Positions 8,282 through 17,270 of a stretch of DNA of 24,612 nt are shown in pieces. A model generated the notes under the pieces. It worked only from the letters and a program-made list of their open reading frames with translations. It did not search any database and was not told the DNA's origin. The position numbers and the translations under genes are program-made. Where the stretch lies: the NCBI GenBank assembly GCA_003427395.1, contig BFEA01000162.1:1916865-1941476 (forward strand), in the 5' to 3' direction. Numbering within the stretch: position 1 is the stretch's first letter; each line of letters begins with the position of its first letter. The stretch is from Chara braunii. Its lineage: Eukaryota; Streptophyta; Charophyceae; Charales; Characeae.

Positions 8282-9540
8282 CTAAAACCTATCCCCAATT
8301 CCCACCTCAACTTAAATTTGTGGTGACTCAGCGGGGATGGACAAGTCCTATGTTACTGTTCAATGCCCATCTTCCCAAAGATTGAATTCTCCTTCTTCAG
8401 TGATTTCTCCTGCTACTTTGCTCGTGTACACTATATCTGCGTTATTCTTCCAGGATTGATAATTTCTTTGTAATTCAGTTTCATCTCTATGATTGATGCT
8501 TCGTCGATATTATTGATGACTCTGCGACTTCAAATCCTTGGTGTCCGTCCTGGTTGGTGCGGTGAGAAAAATCTCACATGGATTGGTCAATTGGTTGGTG
8601 TTCTGTGTATCCGTTCAAACTGCTCTCTGTCCTACTTCAGAAAGTTTGATTAACTGCAGTTGTCATTTCAGTTTGCACTGGGTTCCGCTCTTGCCTGTTG
8701 TGATGTTGTCATTTCAGTTTGCACTGGGTTCCGCTCTTGCCTGTTGTGATTTGTGTCTCTGCTGGCGGCCAAGGGACTGCTCCCATTGACAATTTACCCC
8801 CTTCAGTTTCTTGAACTTCTTCTTTTTCTTCTTCTTCAAGGCTAATTCTTTTAAGCCCAACGAATTCAATTGCCTGTAGAATCTGGACACAACAGCCTTT
8901 CAGGCCTTTTTTATTATCATTTTGTATTCCGGGTAACTCCGTAGCAGTCATATCCATGTTCAGGACTCCAACAAGAGAACATGCGGGAGCTGCACCCAGC
9001 AGCAGGTGCAATACCGGCCAAGGGTCAACCAGTAGTGTCAGGACCGAACGTCATCCGAGTGGCCAGTTGCTGCGACTCCTCTCCGGTCCCATTTTCTAAT
9101 TTTTCCTCCCTTTTCACTGAAAGGGTTTATTTCAACTTATTTGAACTTATTTCCTGATCTATGGAGTGTTCAGGATTTGAACTCTTCACCTGATGACCAG
9201 CAGGTATGAAGCATTCCCTTGCCATATGCAGTATAATGTTTAAGGTCATGAGAATGCAACTGAATATTGAAACCAGGCGTGGGGCCTGACTTGCCTGCAT
9301 CCTTGTTTGCACACCATAGGTTACAGGGACCAACGTCCAGACACACAAAACCTGGATAATTGGGACCTTGCCCCAGGGCTGGACTAAGGAAAATCCTTCT
9401 CCAAGAAGAGGTAAACGTAATTCTCACCCTCAATCCTTCCTCTTTCCAACTAAGGACAGGCCTCTCCTGGATTTTGCATACGACAGTAACTACTGCAATC
9501 AGACTCGTTCTCATTCACACTTTTCATGCATGTAAACAGT
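8282..9540. other. Non-coding stretch with no recognised gene
   Basis: The open frames here, for example 8709-9011 minus and 9170-9514 minus, have no domain I recognise, and their codon makeup looks random. Visible items are a 46-bp tandem duplication at 8661-8752 and a TTC-rich pyrimidine run at about 8809-8839. A phrase tggtgactcagcggggatgg at about 8321 resembles one at 9622. The stretch may contain decayed LTR sequence. Confidence 0.4.
8661..8752. repeat. 46-bp tandem duplication
   Basis: The phrase tgtcatttcagtttgcactg starts at 8661 and again at 8707, and the two 46-base units are nearly identical, so the duplication is recent. It lengthens an open frame at 8538-8789, but that frame has no recognised product. 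Confidence 0.95.
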
Positions 9541-10340
9541 AGCGCAGCAAACTGGCGACATGCGCCCACTCAAAACTCAGAGATATGGCATCCAGATACG
9601 AGTTCACTTTCAATTGGCTATGGCGACTCAGCGCCCAAACAACTCACTGATCTCACACTCCGGATCACCCTGGATGTCCCACACGCAACTCTCTGAACTC
9701 TCGCACATACACACACACACTTCACACTAAACTACAGCAATGGCAGCTATGGCTGCCTCTACCCTATCGCTATGCTACGCTCCTTCTCTCTCGCCCACTT
9801 CAGCTCCGGGCTCTCTGCAGACCTCCTTGCACAAGTCGCTGTGGCAGTGCTTCCGCATGGCTCACGCAGGAATGAGTGAAAGGCTGGGCGCTGCCTCTTG
9901 ATTTAGACTTCTGAAACTCGTTGGTCTGCCCTCTTCCATCGGCCCATGGTGCTCACAGTCCCTTGTGGTACTTGCTGGACCAGACTGGGACTGACTGGAC
10001 CTTACCGCTGACTGAGTGGGGACTCACTGCTAACCTACCGAGATCGTACTGCAATTGCACTGCAGTTTAGTCCACCACTTGACTCACCACTTGCCCACTT
10101 GCCCACTTGCTGACCTTCTAGAAGGACTAAAGCTAAGACTTCTGGAACTCGCTAAGACTTCTATCCTACAGATCTACAGATCGAACCCCTCTGCTACCTA
10201 TGGACCTATGACAGTCTGTCAACTGTTTGCGAACACACAGGTCACAGGTTCAACTCTCGGGGTCTACACAGGTAGGGCAAGGTCTAGGGATCGAACCCTG
10301 GGATCTGCGTCTGCTACTGCAAAGAGGTGAAAACCGTTTC
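9541..10340 (-). other. 3' flank of the gypsy element, possible LTR remnant
   Basis: In the gypsy sense this lies just beyond the chromodomain and should hold the 3' LTR. I could not match it by eye to sequence on the other side of the element (15967-17300), so no LTR pair is called. It contains a short (CA)n run at 9707-9720 and two similar phrases (gacttctgaaactcg at about 9908, gacttctggaactcg at about 10137). There is also a pair of tcgaaccc-type motifs near 10180 and 10290. No gene is evident. Confidence 0.4.
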
Positions 10341-10353
10341 ACTCCCGCCGTCC
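10341..10353 (-). promoter_or_regulatory. Candidate polypurine tract
   Basis: On the minus strand this reads GGACGGCGGGAGT and continues GAAACGG, 3' of the chromodomain stop. A purine run here is where second-strand priming would begin, directly before the 3' LTR. It is interrupted by two C residues and no LTR start could be confirmed, so confidence is low. Confidence 0.3.
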
Positions 10354-10379
10354 TAAATTCGAGGTCCTCCGAGAATATT

Positions 10380-10610
10380 TCAGTCCAAGGCAGGACCTTT
10401 ACCTTTCTTATCACGCTCATAGGCTCTGACTATGTCGGGAGCTGTTTCTAGAAGTTCTGTCCTTGTAAACCAGCGGTCGTCTTCCGGCTCCTGGTAAGCA
10501 AACTGGACCTTATACTGTTTCTGGGGACGACCTCTACCTCCTGTTCTGAACACATCCTCATCTACAATGCCGTCAATGTCATAACTTTCGTCCATATCCG
10601 GGGGGATCAT
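10380..10610 (-). pseudogene. Gypsy C-terminal chromodomain-like segment
   Basis: A 76-residue segment with DGIVDEDVFRTGGRGRPQ, YKVQFAYQEPEDDRWFTRTE and LLETAPDIVRAYERDKKGKG, ending ALD. The pattern V...R......YKV.F......D.RW.....L..AP..V..YE matches the chromodomain at the end of chromovirus integrases. Such domains steer integration by binding histone marks. The usual aromatic cage is only partly conserved. It is in the same frame as the integrase C-terminus and is cut from it by a single TGA at 10620-10622. Confidence 0.75.
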
Positions 10611-10619
10611 GGATCTTCT

Positions 10620-11105
10620 TCAAGGGAACTGTTGACTTGTGACACACGGCAACAGCTTTGAGACATGAAATACAGGATAAGTGTGGAGGTGCGCTGGAAT
10701 CTCTATTGTATAGGACGGCCCATCCTCTCCGCCCTTGACCTCTAGAACTGGCCACGGTCCTCTATAGGCAGGCAGCAACTTCTGCGAGATGTGCTCCTCA
10801 GGTGCAAACTCTTTAGACTTGACCCAGACTAAGCTGCCTACTTGAAACTGTGATGGGCGACGGTGTTTATTGGCCTGTTCTATCATTCTGTGTTGGGCCT
10901 TCCCGAGGTTCTCAACAACAGTTGCTAGTTCTTTCTCGTGCTGTACTGCGAACTTCCTGGTACTGGGCGGTGGCCTGTGAATCTGATCCCGGTTCGGTCC
11001 TTCGAACGGTCTGCGTGGTCTAAAGGACTTGTGCAGCTCATTGGGAGTGCGGCAGGTGGATAGATGCACGTTGTTGTTGTATGCACTAGCTACCTTAGGC
11101 AACAT
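10620..11105 (-). pseudogene. Gypsy integrase C-terminal region
   Basis: The reading begins MLPKVASAYNNNVHLSTCRT and PNELHKSF, the end of the integrase core. It continues with FQVGSLVWVKSKEF, LPAYRGPWPVLEV and YTIEIPAHLHTYPVFHVSKL. The RGPWPV block corresponds to the GPY/F module, and HVSKL is the usual link to the chromodomain. It differs in frame from the upstream integrase core because of about one extra base near 11135. A stop at 10620-10622 ends it. Confidence 0.88.
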
Positions 11106-11175
11106 CTCATCCCAGTTGATCTGATCGGGTCTAAATGTACATGCGCAGAACTTGCTGTAGGATCTTGTTCATCTG

Positions 11176-12564
11176 TTATGTCTGACCGTTGGTCTCTGGA
11201 TGACGGCCATATGACATTAACAACTTTGACCCGTAAACTCTCATGAGTTCTTGCCAGTTCTGGCTGGTGAAACGACTATCTCTATCGCTAACTATGGATA
11301 ATGGGACTCCGTTTTCACTAACCCAATGATAAAAAAACTTATGAATAACTAATTCTGTGCGTGCCTCTGCAGGCAAAGGAACAAAAATGGCATACTTGCT
11401 AAATCGGTCGACTATGACCATGACTTGGCTCTTGCCATGCCTACTCTTGACCTGAGTATCCATGAAGTCTATGGACACGGAATCTCCAGGCTGATCAGGA
11501 ATAGGCAGCGGTATGAGAAGACCTAGAGGTGCGCTCGCAGTAGTCTTATTCCTCTGGCACACTTTACAACTGCGAACATATTCTACGCAGTCATTCTTCA
11601 TCCCTGGCCAGGTGTACGCACACATCAGGTTGGCTAACGTCTTTTGCCAACCAAAGTGTCCCTCTGTATCATGGCATTCCTCTAGGATCAGACTGCGGAT
11701 TTCCTCACTATTGGGAACGCATAGGCGGTCGAATACATCCGTCTTCTCAAACAGCAATCCTTCTGTAGTGCGGTAGTGTGGTTCGGTCTCTGGGGCCTCC
11801 TTAACTCTCTTAAGGAGGTCACTATAGATAGGGACGTGCGCATACGCTTGCCTTACTTTCTCCTGCAGGTCTCTCCCTATATCCAGATAGTGTACTCTGG
11901 CTCCAAAGTAGTCTGATCTCCTACTCAGAGCATCCACAACTACATTGTACTTGCCCTTCACTGGCTTAAGCTCAAAGTCATATTGGTCTATCTCAGCGGC
12001 CCACCTAGTTAACTTAGGTGTCATCTTGGCCTGGGTCTTTAACCACCTAAGTGTTTCATGGTCAGAATACACTTTGAAGTGCCTCCCAAGCAGGTAATGC
12101 TTCCAGAGCTCTAGAGCCTGCCTGAGAGCATGGAGTTCTCTCTCGTACGTCGAGGTAGCTACCTTCTCTGAGGGCATCCTCGCTGACATGAACTCTACGG
12201 GTTTGTGGCCATTGCCGTCATCTTGCTGCAACACAGCGCCTATACCATATTGACTTGCGTCCGTGGTGACGACAAATGGTAGGGACAGATCTGCCACTTT
12301 GAGGACAGGGTACTCTATTAACGAGCGCTTCAGTCTCTTTAGCGCAGACGTACAATCTTTGTCCCATTGCCAGATTGCCTCTTTCTTTAGCAACCTGCGC
12401 AAGGAAACGGCGATAGTTGAGAAGTTCCTCACGAACTTCCTATAGTAGTTAGCTAGGCCTAGGAGCGATCGCAACTCTGTCAATGTGCGGGGTCCTCTGG
12501 CTTGATGCCATCTCGGTCTAGTACGTGGCCCAAGTACAAGACTTGCGTCTTGGCCCACTCGCAC
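11176..12564 (-). pseudogene. Gypsy RNase H and integrase core
   Basis: Of 462 residues, about the first 25 are out of register. From residue 27 (RTLTELRSLLGLANYYRKF) it is the RT connection. RNase H follows with TDAS (D102), YERE (E141/E143), SDHE (D168) and DALSR (D211). The integrase zinc domain is HHCC (H298, H303, C333, C336). The core has D366 in SIDF and D427 in VSDRD. The next catalytic residue should fall 36 positions after D427, and exactly there, at position 463 (11176-11178), is a TAA. So all of RNase H and two of three integrase catalytic residues are present, and the third is replaced by the stop. The product would degrade the RNA template and insert cDNA. Confidence 0.95.
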
Positions 12565-12589
12565 TTTTTCGCGTTGATCTTGAAGTTAG

Positions 12590-13679
12590 CCTCTCTAAGC
12601 TTCTCCAAGACCTGCCTCAAATGACCCTGATGTTCCTAGAGGGTCTTGCTGAAAACTAAGATGTCATCTAAATAAACTACTACAAACTTGTCTAACCAAG
12701 GTCTAAACAGATCATTCATACAACGCTAAAATGTAGCTGGCGCGTTGGTTAGTCCAAAGGGCATCACTATAAACTCATAGTGCCCATATCTAGTCCAGAA
12801 CGCAGTCTTATACTGTTCATCAGGATGGACCTCTATCTGATGGTATCCGGACTTCAAGTCTATCTTAGAAAAATACTTGCAACTCTGCACCCGATCTAAG
12901 AGATCGTCTATCCTGGGCAGTGGCTCAACATTCTTTACAGTAATCGCATTCAAACCCCTGTAGTCTATACACATACGAAACTCTCCTTCCTTCTTGGGGA
13001 CAAACAGAACAGGTGCTCCAAAAGGAGACGAACTGGGCCTGATCCAACCTTTCTCAAGGAGCTCGTCTAACTGCTTGCGCAACTCCTCTAACTCTCTAGG
13101 GGACATCCTGTAGACTGCTCCCTTAGGAGTTCTACTGCCAGGCTCTATCTCTATCCTGTGCTGGATGGGTCGCGACACTACTCCTGTCGGCGACTCAGTC
13201 AAATCTTTGAACTCCTCCAGCAGCTTGGCAATGGTTGGATCTGTGGAACTTACATCTTCCTTAGCCTCAACGACAGGTCTGACATATACTACAAAGACCT
13301 GCTCCTCTAACTTCTCCTTTTTCACTAGTCGCGCGAACGCGGGAGCACTGAGACAGCAATGTGCCAAGGTGTTATCTACGCCTGACAAATGAAACAGGCG
13401 GGCAGTCTTAACCTCGCCTGAAGCACTAGGGAGCCTACACTCATGCTCTCTCAGGTGGAGTGTGGCCCCTGCTGCCTCTCCCCAATCCATTCCTAACACT
13501 ATGTCGAAAGGAAGGTTATCCTGAACGAGGAGAGTCAGGGAATGGAGAACTTTCTCCACTTTCCCATCTTTCTCTAGGCGGAAGTACGCCTGGACTCCCT
13601 CTACGTAGTCCTCAACTCGCATCGTGCGGTTGTCTGCGAGGACACTGACTTTAGGGTCTGCTAACTTTTGGACTTTCAA
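12590..13679 (-). pseudogene. Gypsy protease C-terminus and reverse transcriptase
   Basis: The first 100 residues are the end of the aspartic protease (FDIVLGMDW at 58-66). RT follows: [27 protein letters not shown], then [14 protein letters not shown] with the first catalytic Asp at about 274, and [17 protein letters not shown] at 12726-12728 then replaces one codon. The same frame continues with the catalytic YLDD at 12663-12674, a second TAG at 12636-12638, and a run to about 12500. There about a dozen codons are missing and the frame shifts before the RNase H lead-in. All catalytic Asp residues are present; the copy is killed by the stops and the deletion. The region 12500-12726 is too interrupted to form a long ORF but is clearly RT. 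Confidence 0.95.
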
Positions 13680-14029
13680 TCCTAGCCTCAGCTTCTGGTT
13701 GCCCCTGAATCTATAAGGGCCCCTACTCTACTTCTAAACACTTCTACATCTACCAAGATCAGTTATCCCTCACTCTCCTTCTTCATATTGGCCCAAGTTG
13801 GCATCCTCTCCTTCAACTTTTCTGCCACACCTGTGAGGGACGTGCCTAGAGAGACGCTAACACAAGCAGTCTCTGGACAGCTCGCTAGGCACGGGCCTGC
13901 AACCTCTGCCATAGGCTCATGTGGTTTGGGAGTTTCCTGTGTGTGCGCGCTCGCTTCCCCACATGGCCCTAAAGTAGGGGCAGTTGCAACCCCTACTGGC
14001 GGCTGCCTTTGGACTGCTGGGCAGCCCAA
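13680..14029 (-). pseudogene. Gypsy protease N-terminal region with DSGA active site
   Basis: In the frame of 14029-13763 a Pro/Thr/Ala-rich linker leads to GVAEKLKERMPTWANMKKES, then a TAA at 13763-13765. The same frame continues to [11 protein letters not shown], the aspartic protease active-site motif, with DSGA at 13700-13711. Immediately after, the reading hits stops, and the rest of the protease is in the frame starting at 13679. The segment normally found between DSGATR and the LxxQKL-like strand is short, which implies a small frame-disrupting deletion at about 13685-13695. The enzyme would process the gag-pol polyprotein. Confidence 0.82.
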
Positions 14030-15114
14030 CGGGCCTGTCTATACTNAGGACAAAATTTAATAACGTGGGCTGGGTCACCACAAAACACACACTGACCCAA
14101 GTCCACGCGTTCCTGCCATAAACGTTGGTCCAAGCCCAAATCCTCCCAGGGCCTGCCCTGTGGCAAGCCTGGGTGCCATCCTCCTTGAGGTGCCCTTCCA
14201 CCTCGTCGCTGTGGGGACCGACAAGAACCCTGGCGATTTGGCGGGGGACCTTGACCACTACCTCCCACTTGGCGGTTCCCTTGTCCGCCAACCCCCTGTG
14301 CGCCTACTCCTCGGCCTCCCATGGCCTGGCCCCTTTGGCCCTGGCCTCCTCCTCTACTTTGCGGCCTCCTTCCAACCGCGACAGCAGCATAGGACCTCCC
14401 CTGCCCCACGCTATTGTCCTCCTCCTCAAGGCCCCACTCGATCTGACTATATGGGACCTCATTTGTACCACCCTCCTCTAAGGTAAGGATCATGTGATCC
14501 TTGGCCCTGACTTGGCCTGAGATGGTACGACCTTTCCTCTTCTTCCCCTTGTTTAAGTTCTTATGCCAAAAAGTGGTAACTGGCATGGACTTGGCCTCAA
14601 ACAACACCACCTCTCTACTTCGCGCATCGTACGTCATGGTGGGTTGTTGGGACTTGTCAAAGAAGTGCCCACGCAGGGGCTCGGGCATGGCACGATAAAA
14701 TAACTGGACCAATTGGGTCTCAGTGACCCCATGGTCTGGGACGGCTACCAAGTCGTCCATGATGCCCTTGAGTGCCTTGGCACTCCTCCACTGTCGAGAA
14801 TGGATGGTTTGGAGCTTGTTAGAGGCTCTAACGCCTCTGCGAAGATCAGCGAATCGCTCCCTAAGGAGCTTGAAGAATTGAGGGAGAGGGGTAATCTTGG
14901 AATAAGCGACCATGTTGTTTTCACAATCGGCCGCGTGCGCGTGGGATCTAGCAAAACTGACCGCTTCGTCCTTGAGGGCCCGGAGGGCTACTAGGACCTG
15001 ATCATCCTGTACGATGTGTTGTAAGTAAACGTAGCTGTTTACACTAGCCTCCCAGTTGTCGAAGTTCTCGTCAGATTTCCCACCATAGGCATCGGGAAAC
15101 TTGAGTTTGACTGG
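13993..15114 (-). pseudogene. Gypsy gag: capsid region and CCHC zinc knuckle
   Basis: This is in the same frame as the N-terminal coiled-coil segment, divided from it by one TAG at 15115-15117. It starts PVKLKFPDAYGGKSDENFDN with a following W, typical of the retrotransposon gag capsid family, then QFFKLLRERFADLRRGVRAS and FYRAMPEPLRGHFFDKS. A Gly/Gln/Arg-rich nucleocapsid stretch follows. Near the end is CVFCGDPAHVIKFC, a C-x2-C-x4-H-x4-C knuckle (C275, C278, H283, C288 of the open segment). Two codons after it is an ambiguous base N at 14046, giving an NAG codon: Lys, Gln, Glu or stop. It would package element RNA. Confidence 0.9.
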
Positions 15115-15966
15115 CTACTTGCGAGGTCTGGCCTCGCCCTCAACAGCGGCTGCTACTTTGGCGCCCTCAATGGCACCCTCACAGAACTTCCCCACGTTTT
15201 CTCTCAACCGCCTGACTTCCCCTCTAACGTGGGTAACCATTTCGTGCGCGAATTCTCTAAATCCAGACCGCATGGCACTCAGCGCTACCTCTTGGCTCCT
15301 ATTGGCCTGGCGCTCCTCCATCCACGCTGCGCTCAGCACCTCCAGGTACCCCAACACCTTATCCCATGTGGCCTTGTCGCCTGCCTGGGCCTCGACTTCC
15401 TGCCTACAATCCTTCATCTTCGCCACCTCTGCGGTCAATCTGTTAACTTCATCCCTCCTTCTTTTCTTCTCCCTCTTCATTCTCAACTTCCACTCCAGCT
15501 TTTTCTCCTCCTCTCTTTCTTGTCTTTCCAGGGGGTCATCCATTGCTGCTAGCTCCTTGGCTAACACATCCCTTTCGTCCTGGGGCACATAGAACTCCGC
15601 CTCCTCATCTTCCCCCAACGATAAATTAGCTATCCACTCGCTACTCTTCTTCTCCAACCTTGCGTCTTCGTCCTTCTTCGTGCCACTACTCCCCTCTCTA
15701 CTTTCAATATGCATTCTCTCTTTCTCTTCTTCTGCTGTTGCTTCCTCTTCGGCAGCCTTTCTCCTCTCTTCCTCCTCCTGCTGAACTCTCTTCATCTCCT
15801 CCTCCAATTTCTTCATCTTCGCCGCCTGCTCCTCTGCAATAGTCTTTAACTTCGCCTGTTTCTGGAGCTCTTTCCTCTCTTTGTTTTCTCTCACTAAGGC
15901 GACCAGCTTCTCTTGTTGTTCCTGGGTGTAGGGGCTAGTGCTCGTCCCACTACGAGTCTCAACCAT
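15115..15966 (-). pseudogene. Gypsy gag N-terminal coiled-coil region
   Basis: The likely start is the ATG at 15964-15966 (MVETRSGTSTSPYTQEQQEK); 11 codons of open frame lie upstream but start only with TTG. From about residue 20 to 200 the protein is a highly charged Glu/Lys/Gln heptad-like run (AKMKKLEEEMKRVQQEEEER and similar), which should form a long coiled coil for gag assembly. It ends in an acidic/basic linker and a TAG at 15115-15117, beyond which capsid sequence continues in the same frame. The MVETRSG start followed by a long coiled coil is, in my recollection, common among gypsy proteins predicted from Chara braunii. Confidence 0.85.
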
Positions 15967-17270
15967 GGTGTAAGTGCACAACCGGATTAGCGGTTCCAAA
16001 CCTCACCACGTAGACTCTAACCCCTGACTGACAAACCTACTGACTCAATCTAAGACTCACAAAATCCGAACAGGGTTCCTATCAACTACGGTCTCTAGCC
16101 TAGACCTACACTATGGCTGTCACTAGTAGACCTGTTGCTGATCAGGAGGCATTTAAGGAGATCCCCTGTAACTCCTCAGGAATTATTTAACGTCGCAAAC
16201 AGGACGACGCGATCAACAGGTCTCTCAATACTTAGACGGCCTGTTGTGCAGCCCACAGCTCGGATTTTGGGCCTACCGTGCCACACCGAGCAGCCCGTCG
16301 GTCAGTACCGGTCCTTGGGAGGGTTCGTGTCCTCCGGGATAGTCGAGTCGTCAGACACAGTCTTTAGCCCTACTCAGCCCGTGTGGGTTTGGTCAACAAG
16401 GCCCTATCCTTCATCCACAGAGTACTATCACCTAGGACAGAAGAGACTCAATGCAGAAAGAAGAGACAGACTGACTGGACTCAGGAAGTACCACAGGGTG
16501 TGTGCACATCCATAGGGCGAGGGGTAGGCTGAAGGCTTGGCGAGATTTTACCGGCTCCAGCTTGGTCAAAGTCTTGGTCAACGCCTTGGTCAACGTCGGT
16601 CAACGTTGCAGTCAACCCCCGGTCAACCCCCGGTCAACTCCGGTCAATTCTCCCGGTCAACCCTTCGGTCAGCTATGGTTGTCGACTTCTCTTTCCCTCA
16701 CCAACCTTCCTCTTCTCTGCACCTTCCTCGCCTCCTTTCACCCCGGTGTCGAGCGCATCAGTCCGGCACCGCACACGGCGGCGCGGGACCCTCTCGGCCG
16801 CGTCACGCCGGAGTTGGACCTTCCTCGTCACGAATACGCAGATGGAGCTTCCTTAGGCCGCTCCGGCTGAGTGCGCCAGCCATACCTCTCACGAGCCCCT
16901 ACGACAGGATAGGGCCTACGCAAGGCACAACTTACCTCCACCTTACGGGAGTTGTCACCTCCCTTCGGTAGGCGTATCCCCGCCGAGCTACCAGTCCACA
17001 ATACGAAAGCTACTCGGTTGCAATCGCAGAGGTGGACCAGCCGAGGGCGTTTCTCGTTCGCTGTAGCACAGGGGGTACGCGCGGTAATACGCCTATCGGA
17101 CCCGCACGCGAACCGACACCTGGTGGGGCTGAAGTCCCAAGCGCGGCTCGACGCCGGTCGACTAGGACGCATCCCACGCACCACGCGCACACCACTCTAC
17201 GAACACCAAAATAAAACACACACACGCATACGCACGAATGGGCATTTAACCTATCTTGTGTTAAAGGTCC
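15967..17270. other. 5' flank of the gypsy element, possible leader and LTR
   Basis: In the gypsy sense this precedes gag and should hold the leader and 5' LTR. I found no sequence matching the usual initiator-Met primer-binding site and no convincing match to 9541-10340. The plus-strand open frames (16135-16515, 16502-16971, 16952-17284) have arginine/proline/serine-rich translations without domains and I leave them uncalled. The notable content is the GGTCAA cluster listed separately. Confidence 0.45.
16564..16672 (-). promoter_or_regulatory. Phased cluster of ten W-box-like motifs
   Basis: GGTCAA or a close variant starts at 16564, 16576, 16588, 16598, 16610, 16621, 16632, 16642, 16655 and 16667. 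On the minus strand, the sense of the gypsy element, these read TTGACC or TTGACT, the core of the plant WRKY-binding W-box. Spacing is 10-13 bases, averaging 11.4, so sites lie on about the same face of the helix. It may be a U3-type enhancer of the gypsy LTR or simply a short tandem repeat. No binding evidence exists here. Confidence 0.55.

Larger units (their letters stand above)
10341..15966 (-). mobile_element. Ty3/gypsy retrotransposon internal region, chromovirus-like, degenerate
   Basis: The domain order on the minus strand is gag coiled coil, capsid, CCHC knuckle, aspartic protease, RT, RNase H, integrase (HHCC, DDE core, GPY/F-like), chromodomain-like tail. RT before integrase and a C-terminal chromodomain define Ty3/gypsy, chromovirus-like lineages. 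At least six in-frame stops, two small deletions and several frameshifts are visible. The region is otherwise nearly complete, so decay is moderate. LTRs and a standard initiator-Met primer-binding site were not found, so the element's ends are uncertain. Confidence 0.92.

Noticed and set aside
8320-9640. tggtgactcagcggggatgg, tggcgacatgcgcccactc and tggcgactcagcgcccaaac as primer-binding sites of plus-strand LTR elements
   Set aside because: They look alike and begin with TGG, but no LTR or plus-strand gag/pol is associated with any of them.
10170-10310. tcgaaccc motifs (GGTTCGATCCC on the minus strand) as the B box of a tRNA gene or tRNA-derived SINE
   Set aside because: Flanking bases do not form a good T-arm, no acceptor stem or A box is visible, and the sequence lies where a gypsy 3' LTR is expected.
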